A DNA stretch of 21,117 nt, taken from contig JBLHXN010000061.1 in the NCBI GenBank assembly GCA_047630355.1, positions 1 to 21,117 on the forward strand, written 5' to 3'. The number at the start of each line of letters is the position of its first letter. The first letter of the stretch is position 1. Below the pieces are notes generated by a model. That model was not told the origin of the DNA and did not search any database. It saw nothing but the letters and a program-made list of their open reading frames with translations. Positions 16,116-21,117 of the stretch are shown piece after piece. The DNA comes from JANQUM01 sp047630355. GTDB lineage: Bacteria > Bacteroidota > Bacteroidia > Cytophagales > Spirosomataceae. A program made the position numbers and the translations under genes.

Positions 16116-17013
16116 ATTTATTATTTTCTAAGTTTTCAAAAGCAAAACCCGCCGCTCCGATTGCTCCGGACAAGTCGTCAAATTCTGCTTGTAATATGTT
16201 GGTTTTCTTTCCCGAAGGTCGAAATTCGTGTACGTCTAAAAAGGCGTTGAGCGGTTCGTATAACTCTGGTCCTGCTTTCGTAATTCCGCCCGCCAACACG
16301 ATTGCCTGCGGCGAGAGCATATTTATCATCGAACACATGGACAGAGCAAGTTTATTTATAGAAGTCAACCAGAGGTGAGTGGCGAAATAGTCGCCGCTTT
16401 TGTGAGCTTCTACCAGTTCGAAAGTCGATTTGAAACGCCCCGCACTCCTTTTTTCAACCGAGTAATTCCCGATGGCGTATTCCAAGCTTCCGGGCATTCC
16501 AAGTATGCTTTTCTCGGTGTCTGAATCATTGACTAACGTATGTCCTAAATGACCCGCCATTTGGGATAAACCTTGCACAAGTTTTCCGTTAATGACAATT
16601 CCGCCGCCAACGCCCGTCCCTAAAGTGAGGAGAATAAAGTTTTCAATGTCTTTCGCTACGCCGAACGCCTTTTCAGCGTACGTAGCGGCGTGAGCATCGT
16701 TGATGACAAAGGTTTTTGATTTTAATGAATCCTGCCAAATCAAACCCTCAAGTCCATTGAGACGATTTGGTAGATGTGCGATACAAGTATTTTCGTTATT
16801 CGGTAAACCCGGAGCGGCGATACCAATTGCTAAAATTTCACCCGAAAACAAAGTTATGAGTTCGGCAGCAGCGGTTTCTACATTCACAATCCAACTATTC
16901 GTTCCGTCGTCAACGGTCGGAATTCTGATTTCTTTAATCGAATTACCCGCCGAATCGACAATGATTGCTTTAATATTTGTTCCGCCGATGTCAAGTCCGA
17001 TAACGTATTTCAT
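16090..17013 (-). CDS. ROK-family sugar kinase, zinc cysteines missing
   Basis: A 307-residue ASKHA-fold kinase without a DNA-binding HTH domain, so an enzyme rather than a NagC/XylR-type repressor. It has the phosphate motif 'GLDIGGTNIKA' (6-16), catalytic aspartate D106 in 'INDAHAA', and 'LGTGVGGGIV' (131-140). 'AGHLGHTLVN' (153-162) is like N-acetylmannosamine kinase (NanK). However, the CxCGxxGC zinc motif that normally follows is replaced by a stretch ending 'ILGMPGSLE', with no cysteines, so structural zinc is probably absent. The start at 17013 makes an ATGA overlap with the SDR stop; an in-frame ATG 24 bases further upstream (17037) would add residues before the normal N-terminus. Its 3' end overlaps the SIS gene by 26 bp. 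Substrate unknown, probably a hexose or amino sugar. Confidence 0.9.
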   Translation of the reverse strand: MKYVIGLDIGGTNIKAIIVDSAGNSIKEIRIPTVDDGTNSWIVNVETAAAELITLFSGEILAIGIAAPGLPNNENTCIAHLPNRLNGLEGLIWQDSLKSKTFVINDAHAATYAEKAFGVAKDIENFILLTLGTGVGGGIVINGKLVQGLSQMAGHLGHTLVNDSDTEKSILGMPGSLEYAIGNYSVEKRSAGRFKSTFELVEAHKSGDYFATHLWLTSINKLALSMCSMINMLSPQAIVLAGGITKAGPELYEPLNAFLDVHEFRPSGKKTNILQAEFDDLSGAIGAAGFAFENLENNKYVVNKNLP

Positions 17014-17789
17014 AGTTGCCCGTCTGATATTCCCCATCCCCCATCAACTGCGAGCACCTGTCCGGTGGTGAATTTTGATAAATCTGAAAGAAAGTACGCA
17101 GCAGCACCATCTAAATCGTCGGTTTGTCCGTTTCTTCCGCCGTCGAGTGGTTGTTTTGTTTTCACAAAATTCATAATCTCCGAATTCTCCGACGCTCGCT
17201 TTGACATCGGCGTTTCTACGAGCGACGGAGCCAAGACGTTTACCCGAATATTGTACTCAGCGTAATAAGCCGCGATAGATTTGCTAAACGCAATTATTGC
17301 CCCTTTTGCGGCGGCGTAAGTGTGCGTAGAAAAATACGTTTTTGAAGGACGATACCCCAAGACCGAACCCAAGTTTAGGATGCTTCCAGAAATATTATTT
17401 TCGAGAAAATATTTTACCGCCGCCTGATTAGAAAGCATGATGGAAGTCAGGTTAAGTTCCATCGTTTTATTCCAGCCTTCGAGCGTTAATTCGTGCAACG
17501 GTCCGTCGCCAAACCTTCGTCCACTTCCTCCGGCAACGTGATATAACCCATCAACTTTACCAAATTTCTCAACGCACTGTGCGATTGCATTTACAGCGGT
17601 TTCTTCCTTAGTAATGTCAGCGGCAAGTACGAAACCGTTTTCTTCGATTATCTTCGTAGCACTTTCTAAGTACTCATCGTCTCTGCCCACGGCACAAACG
17701 TTCGCTCCGCTTTGCACGAAGAATTGTGCAGCGGCAATACCAATACCTGATGTTCCACCAATGATTAAGATTGTTTTGTTTTGTAGCAT
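17010..17789 (-). CDS. SDR-family NAD(P)-dependent dehydrogenase, first gene of the sugar operon
   Basis: A 259-residue classical short-chain dehydrogenase. It has the cofactor motif 'GGTSGIG' (11-17), catalytic N113, S142 and YxxxK (Y158, K162), and the C-terminal 'TGQVLAVDGGW' (242-252). 'HVAGGSG' (84-90) takes the place of the usual NNAG. Family enzymes oxidise or reduce hydroxyl groups on sugars, polyols, acids or lipids. It is the first gene of the seven-gene unit: a -33/-7 promoter and a palindromic operator lie directly upstream, and its stop overlaps the kinase start as ATGA. The ATG at 17789 lies 2 bases after the operator, so translation and transcription starts would both be influenced by a bound repressor. 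Confidence 0.92.
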   Translation of the reverse strand: MLQNKTILIIGGTSGIGIAAAQFFVQSGANVCAVGRDDEYLESATKIIEENGFVLAADITKEETAVNAIAQCVEKFGKVDGLYHVAGGSGRRFGDGPLHELTLEGWNKTMELNLTSIMLSNQAAVKYFLENNISGSILNLGSVLGYRPSKTYFSTHTYAAAKGAIIAFSKSIAAYYAEYNIRVNVLAPSLVETPMSKRASENSEIMNFVKTKQPLDGGRNGQTDDLDGAAAYFLSDLSKFTTGQVLAVDGGWGISDGQL

Positions 17790-17791
17790 AA

Positions 17792-17815
17792 TTCAACTTG
17801 TATAGACAAGTTGAA
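17792..17815 (-). promoter_or_regulatory. GntR/HutC-type operator candidate upstream of the sugar operon
   Basis: Arms TTCAACTTGT (17792-17801) and ACAAGTTGAA (17806-17815) are perfect complements around ATAG. The central GTATAGAC fits the GT-N-TA-N-AC core known for the HutC subfamily of GntR regulators and resembles NagR/DasR dre sites (GGTATAGACA-type). It directly follows the -7 box and covers the expected transcription start, a classic repressor position. The regulator itself is not in the window. Confidence 0.7.
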
Positions 17816-17847
17816 CAAAGTAAGAATATTTTATTCAGAAATACAAA
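17816..17847 (-). promoter_or_regulatory. Bacteroidota promoter of the sugar operon
   Basis: On the minus strand, TTTG (17847-17844), a 20-base spacer and TTACTTTG (17823-17816) fit the -33 TTTG / -7 TAnnTTTG promoter with one mismatch. Spacing is ideal. Transcription would start about 5-8 bases downstream, within the palindromic operator. Confidence 0.55.
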
Positions 17848-17932
17848 TTGGGGGTTTTTCGGATTGATTTGATTTATGTTTGTTGCGTAAATGCTTGCGA
17901 TAATATGTATCACCGCAAAGTAGAAGCTATTG

Positions 17933-18002
17933 GCGAGTAAAACTCGCAGCATCGGCTGTGCGACGGCGGCCGCCGCGGCGTTGCAACCATCGCACAGCCG
18001 AT
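17933..18002. repeat. GC-rich nested palindromic element
   Basis: Three inverted repeats are packed in 70 bp. The first is GCGAGT/ACTCGC with loop AAA (17933-17947). The second is a perfect 13-bp pair, ATCGGCTGTGCGA (17951-17963) and TCGCACAGCCGAT (17990-18002). The third, inside its loop, is the 12-bp palindrome CGGCGGCCGCCG (17964-17975). The core is almost pure G+C in an AT-rich genome. It lies 55 bp after the receiver gene and about 85 bp before the sugar-operon promoter. It could be a dispersed REP/MITE-like repeat or a strong structured transcript end for the kinase and receiver unit. No T run directly follows the large stem on either strand. Confidence 0.75.
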
Positions 18003-18056
18003 AGATGCAAAAAATGTTCTTGCAAATGGATTAGCGATCGGAGTGATGTCTTTTTT

Positions 18057-18503
18057 TTAAATCTTGAGCAAAAAAGTTTCTCTGTTCATACCCCCCTCTT
18101 GATGATGATAGGCAGTTATTACTGCTTTTTCTAAAACTTTTTTTAGAAAGTTGAAATCTGACGGCTTAGTTATGTATGTGTTTGCCCCATTGACGAAGGT
18201 TTCTTCAATATCCCTTTGACTGTTGGATGTAGAATAAATAGCTACGGAAATATTTTTTAGTTTTTCATTGCTTCGAATTTCTTTTAAACATTCTAGCCCG
18301 TTTTTACGAGGCATGTTGAGGTCAAGAAAAAGAAGGTCGGGTAAAAGGGCCTCTTTTTCATTAAGCCATTTCATTAATTCTATTCCGTCGTTGACTGTTT
18401 GAACAATGGTTTTTATCTTTAATTCTGAAAATGCATCGGTGAAAAGCAGGCGGTCTGCTTCATCATCATCGGCAAGAAGTATATTTAGTGGATTGTTCTC
18501 CAT
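18057..18503 (-). CDS. Single-domain response regulator (Rcp1-like receiver)
   Basis: A 148-residue stand-alone receiver. It has the acidic cluster 'ADDDEADRLL' (11-20), phosphoacceptor D61 in 'FLDLNMPRKNG', the switch residues S91/T92 and lysine K113 in 'ITKPSDF'. There is no DNA-binding or enzymatic output domain, so it probably acts by protein contact or as a relay step, like Rcp1 receivers. It begins 2 bp after the stop of the PAS kinase gene, so the kinase is its likely phosphodonor. The hairpin element downstream (17933-18002) may end the transcript. The output is unknown. Confidence 0.92.
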   Translation of the reverse strand: MENNPLNILLADDDEADRLLFTDAFSELKIKTIVQTVNDGIELMKWLNEKEALLPDLLFLDLNMPRKNGLECLKEIRSNEKLKNISVAIYSTSNSQRDIEETFVNGANTYITKPSDFNFLKKVLEKAVITAYHHQEGGMNRETFLLKI

Positions 18504-18505
18504 TT

Positions 18506-20836
18506 TTATGTAGGTATGTAAATATCAAATATAGTTCCTTTATGTAATTCACTTGTTGCAGTAACAATGCCTTTGTGATTGTCAACTATTTTTTTCACTA
18601 TAGCAAGCCCGATTCCAGTGCCAGCGTAATCTTCCTTACTGTGAAGTTTTTGGAATACCTCAAATATTTTTTCAGCAAATTCTTTTTCAAAGCCAATGCC
18701 ATTGTCGGAAATGCTAATGTGGCAGTATTCTTTATGTGGTGTAAGGTTTTCTACATGTATTTCACTGGATGTTATATTTACGCTACTAATTTTTATGTGC
18801 GGTGGTATTTTCGGATTTGAAAATTTGAGTGCGTTGCTAATGAGATTGTGCATCAACTGACGAAACTGAAAAGGAATAATTTTTGCGTCGCAAATTTCTT
18901 TTACTTCAATAACTGCATTCCTTTCTCCAATAGCCTCTTCAAATTCTTTTTTTACTTCTTCAATAATTATGTTGAGGTCAATGGTTTCAAATTTTCTATC
19001 TGCCATGCTTAATTGGGAGAAGGCAAGCAAATCCTGAATAAGTGTTTGCATTCTTTCTGCCGAATTTTGTATATAACGGAAATATTTTTTTCCGTTATCA
19101 GATAAATTTTTATTTTCTTTTTCGATTATGAGACTTACAAAAGTTTGTATTTTTCTGAGTGGCTCTTGCAAATCATGACTAGAAACATAAGCAAATGCTT
19201 CTAATTCTTTGTTGGCCAATATCAATTCGGTAGCTCTTTTTTCTTTTTCATCACTTTCAAACGCCAATTTTGTATTTGCAATAACTAATTCTGCCGCTCT
19301 ATTTTCTTTTTCATCATTTTGAAAAGCGAGTTCTTTGTTGGCAATTCGTAAATCTTTTGCCCACTTTTGCTCTGTAACATCCCGGGCTGCTGCAAAAACT
19401 CCAAGCACATTGCCTTTATCATCTTTGTAAACGGAAGCATTGTATAAAACATCAGTAAGATTACCGTTCTTATGTTTTATCGTTAGTGGATAATCTGCCA
19501 CAAATCCTTTATCAAAAACCTGCTGATAACCTTCCTGTGCCTTTTTCGGTTCGGTAAAATAATTTGAGAAATCCGTGTCGATCAATTTTTTCCGAGGAAC
19601 ACCCGTAACTTTTACCGATGCTTCATTCACATCTAAAATCTTTCCCTCGACACTGATAGTAACAAGCGGGTCTAAACTTGCTTCAATCAAACTTCGGGCA
19701 TATTTAGCAATGATTAACTCTGCTACCTGTTTTTCCCTCTCATTGTTTTCAAAAGCGAGTTCTTTATTGGCTAAAACTAATTCGTCTGCTCTTTTTTCTT
19801 TTCCCACACTTTGAAAAGATAGTTTTTTATTGGCGATGACCAATTCAGCCGATTTTTTTTCTTTTTCTTCATTTTGAATTGCCAGCTCATCATTTTTTTC
19901 TTGTAGCAAATTGTTCGCCTCGTTCAGTTCTTTGGTGCGTTGCTGCACTTTTTCTTCCAGCTCTTTGGCATGCATGGCCTGAGTTTCTAAGTTTTTATTT
20001 TTTGCAATCACCTGCTCGGTTACTTCATTGCCAATAATAGTAATACCAGAAATAGTTTCGTCTGCTTCCAGGTAGGGCTGGTAAACAAAATTAAAATATA
20101 CATTTTCCACTTTTCCATTGCGTAAAATCGGAGCAAGTAACTCATCTCCGTGAAAGGGAATTCCGGTAGTGTAAACGTTGTCAATTAAGCCAGGGAAAGC
20201 GGAATCTTTAAGTTCAGGTATCACGTCAAACAAAGGCTTTCCTTCTAAATCCTTGCCTTTGCCCCAAAATGTTTTAATACTATCGTTGGCAAGTGTAATC
20301 ACCATATTTTTACCTTTCAAAATGGCAAAACCAAAAGGCGAATTCATGAGCATCATGTTATATCGCTTTTCGCTTTCTTCAATTTTTTTACGTGCTAATA
20401 CCTGTTCAGTTACCTCATTTGATGATGTTAAGATGCCAGAAACGGTATTGTCATCTTCGCGGATGGGTTGGTAATTGATATTAAACCATGCAATTTCATT
20501 TCTACCGTTTCTAAACAGTGTTATTTCCGTTTCATTGGCTTGAAAAGGAATGCCGCTTTTCATTATTTTATCAAAAATTTCTTTGACCGGATTCTTCAAT
20601 TCGGGCGTCACTTCGAAAATTGGCTTGCCTATAAAATTTTTGTCTTTGACCAGTACACCTAAAGCCAAATCGTTGGCGAGTTCGACGATGTAATTATTTC
20701 CACGAAAAATAGCAATCGGAACGGGCGTTTGCAGCAGCAGGTTGTAATACTGGCTTAGCTTTTTTTCCCCTTCGGCAAAAAGTTGTGTCTTTTCTTTTTC
20801 AGCAGTCGATTTTTTTGGAGTGGAAGCCGCTCTCAT
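18506..20836 (-). CDS. Soluble PAS histidine kinase with coiled-coil linker repeats
   Basis: A 776-residue cytoplasmic sensor kinase; no membrane segment is visible. Two similar PAS domains lie at about 27-145 and 155-275; both contain a 'GKP[IL]F[ED]V.PELK' phrase and end in 'NEVTEQV'. A coiled coil (275-376) carries 21-residue repeats, followed by a third PAS (about 377-490), more repeats (495-547) and the kinase core. The HisKA box has phosphoacceptor H554 in 'SSHDLQEPLRKI'. The ATPase part has the N box 'LMHNLISNALKF' (661-672), G1 'DNGIGFE' (711-717), 'FEVFQKLH' and G2 'GTGIGLAIV' (739-747). The signal sensed by the PAS domains is unknown. The gene is 2 bp upstream of the receiver gene and its ATG overlaps the stop of a 20-codon ORF. 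Confidence 0.95.
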   Translation of the reverse strand: MRAASTPKKSTAEKEKTQLFAEGEKKLSQYYNLLLQTPVPIAIFRGNNYIVELANDLALGVLVKDKNFIGKPIFEVTPELKNPVKEIFDKIMKSGIPFQANETEITLFRNGRNEIAWFNINYQPIREDDNTVSGILTSSNEVTEQVLARKKIEESEKRYNMMLMNSPFGFAILKGKNMVITLANDSIKTFWGKGKDLEGKPLFDVIPELKDSAFPGLIDNVYTTGIPFHGDELLAPILRNGKVENVYFNFVYQPYLEADETISGITIIGNEVTEQVIAKNKNLETQAMHAKELEEKVQQRTKELNEANNLLQEKNDELAIQNEEKEKKSAELVIANKKLSFQSVGKEKRADELVLANKELAFENNEREKQVAELIIAKYARSLIEASLDPLVTISVEGKILDVNEASVKVTGVPRKKLIDTDFSNYFTEPKKAQEGYQQVFDKGFVADYPLTIKHKNGNLTDVLYNASVYKDDKGNVLGVFAAARDVTEQKWAKDLRIANKELAFQNDEKENRAAELVIANTKLAFESDEKEKRATELILANKELEAFAYVSSHDLQEPLRKIQTFVSLIIEKENKNLSDNGKKYFRYIQNSAERMQTLIQDLLAFSQLSMADRKFETIDLNIIIEEVKKEFEEAIGERNAVIEVKEICDAKIIPFQFRQLMHNLISNALKFSNPKIPPHIKISSVNITSSEIHVENLTPHKEYCHISISDNGIGFEKEFAEKIFEVFQKLHSKEDYAGTGIGLAIVKKIVDNHKGIVTATSELHKGTIFDIYIPT
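19196..19354 (-). repeat. 21-residue linker repeats, second block in the PAS kinase
   Basis: Kinase residues 495-547 are two full 21-residue units ('DLRIANKELAFQNDEKENRAA' type) and a third that runs into the HisKA helix as 'ELEAFAYVSSHD'. The period of 21 equals three heptads, so the block can extend one continuous coiled coil from PAS3 to the phosphoacceptor helix. Confidence 0.8.
19715..19888 (-). repeat. 21-residue linker repeats, first block in the PAS kinase
   Basis: Kinase residues 317-374 contain a partial unit, two full 21-residue units beginning 'ELV(I/L)ANK' (331-351 and 352-372) and the start of another that leads into the third PAS. They are the same motif as the block before HisKA, with diverged DNA. 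Confidence 0.8.
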
Positions 20837-20895
20837 TTCTTATCAGGGATAATGATTGAATCGCCTGTTATCATAAACTTCTGTGGTTTCTTCAT
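20833..20895 (-). CDS. Possible 20-residue leader peptide coupled to the kinase gene
   Basis: An ATG at 20895 opens a 20-codon frame that begins 'MKKPQKFMITGD', is basic at both ends, and stops with a TGA overlapping the kinase ATG as ATGA. Such overlap suggests translational coupling. There is no recognisable family and no strong ribosome binding site, so it may be chance. An in-frame stop lies further upstream, so it is not an extension of a longer gene. Confidence 0.3.
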   Translation of the reverse strand: MKKPQKFMITGDSIIIPDKK

Positions 20896-20998
20896 TTTGT
20901 TAGATAGAAGGACGTTAATTTAAAAAGGCTTGGGAAATGGACTCTAACCTTTGCAATGAAATTTAGTAAATTAAATCATTAAAATTGAGAAAAGGTAA
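20896..20998. other. Non-coding gap between kinase leader and transposase fragment
   Basis: About 100 AT-rich bases hold no gene I can support and no exact TAnnTTTG box on the kinase strand. GTAA at 20995-20998, just beside the transposase stop, is the terminal tetranucleotide expected of IS66-family ends, so the insertion-sequence boundary may lie here. Confidence 0.3.
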
Positions 20999-21117
20999 CT
21001 ACACAGGTTGTAGTTTATTGATTTGGTTTAGACATGGGAGTAATTCTACTCCCCTTTTAAGTAGAGTATCCATTACGGACCTGATAACGCAAAAAGCATT
21101 TTGACCAGATTTGAATT
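20999..21117 (-). CDS. C-terminal end of an IS66-like transposase, cut by window edge
   Basis: A minus-strand frame is open from the right edge to a TAG at 20999-21001, giving 38 residues. It reads 'FKSGQNAFCVIRSVMDTLLK' and continues 'RGVELLP'. The pattern F(K/R)S..(A)F..(I/L)RS...T..K(K/R)(Q/G) is the usual tail of IS66-family TnpC transposases, which is why I call it a transposase end rather than a random frame. The rest of the element lies outside the window, so it is unknown whether it is intact. If the IS ends at GTAA (20995), the stop codon falls inside the terminal repeat, which would be tight. Family assignment is tentative. Confidence 0.5.
   Translation of the reverse strand, partial: FKSGQNAFCVIRSVMDTLLKRGVELLPCLNQINKLQPV

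Noticed and set aside
17014..17037. ROK kinase start at 17037
   Set aside because: Family proteins begin right at MKYVIGLDIGG; the ATG at 17013 also makes the common ATGA overlap with the SDR stop.
17674..17952. 92-codon minus-strand frame across the operator region
   Set aside because: It overlaps the SDR start, the promoter and operator and the palindromic element in another frame; no protein features.
19196..19888. Regular repeats considered as a CRISPR-like or satellite array
   Set aside because: They encode in-frame 21-residue coiled-coil units in the kinase and have diverged at the DNA level; no spacers.
20997..21015. Hairpin AACTACA/TGTAGTT near the transposase stop
   Set aside because: Short stem without a T run in the minus direction; may be part of the insertion-sequence end, but not supportable as a terminator.
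21036..21053. Hairpin GGGAGTA/TACTCCC followed by CTTTT, looking like a terminator
   Set aside because: It lies inside the open reading frame of the transposase end on the minus strand, and no plus-strand gene precedes it.

Overview
The window looks like chromosomal DNA from a member of the phylum Bacteroidota; I cannot place it more finely. The base composition is AT-rich. Promoter candidates fit the Bacteroidota pattern (-33 TTTG, -7 TAnnTTTG) rather than TTGACA/TATAAT. Several products are of types typical of that phylum: an Lnb/DUF4105 lipoprotein acyltransferase homologue, a short WbqC-like protein, and a PAS histidine kinase with 21-residue linker repeats. No rRNA, tRNA or CRISPR array was seen.

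Layout. The left edge cuts a minus-strand gene for a large exported protein of tandem beta-sandwich domains (1-1271). Divergent from it is a WbqC-like gene (1315-1917), and a run of eight G lies between the two starts. Next come clpC (1981-4518) with a clear terminator, an lnb-like gene overlapping a YfiT/DinB-type thiol transferase gene, a minus-strand pair (LolD-type ABC ATPase, then a queuosine-precursor transporter), sucC with its own terminator, and a plus-strand pair of membrane proteins (DUF389 and MscS channel).

From 17789 down to 11390 seven minus-strand genes form one apparent operon: SDR dehydrogenase, ROK sugar kinase, SIS sugar isomerase, Gfo/Idh/MocA oxidoreductase, a short MetE-like zinc methyltransferase, DeoC aldolase and a UlaG-like metallo-hydrolase. 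This reads as a catabolic route for a modified or unusual sugar: kinase and isomerase to activate and rearrange it, two NAD(P)-dependent oxidoreductases, a lactonase or phosphodiesterase-like hydrolase and an aldolase. The substrate cannot be named from sequence. Just before the first gene is a near-perfect 24-bp palindrome with the core GT-A-TA-G-AC expected of GntR/HutC-type operators (NagR/DasR-like). It abuts a good -33/-7 promoter, so the operon is probably repressed by a GntR-family regulator encoded outside the window. This operon and its operator are the best candidate for an undescribed system here.

A GC-rich nested palindromic element (17933-18002) separates the operon from an upstream two-gene signalling unit: a soluble three-PAS histidine kinase followed 2 bp later by a stand-alone receiver. 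A 20-codon ORF overlaps the kinase start as ATGA. The right edge holds the C-terminal end of an IS66-like transposase on the minus strand (20999-21117), so the window borders an insertion sequence.
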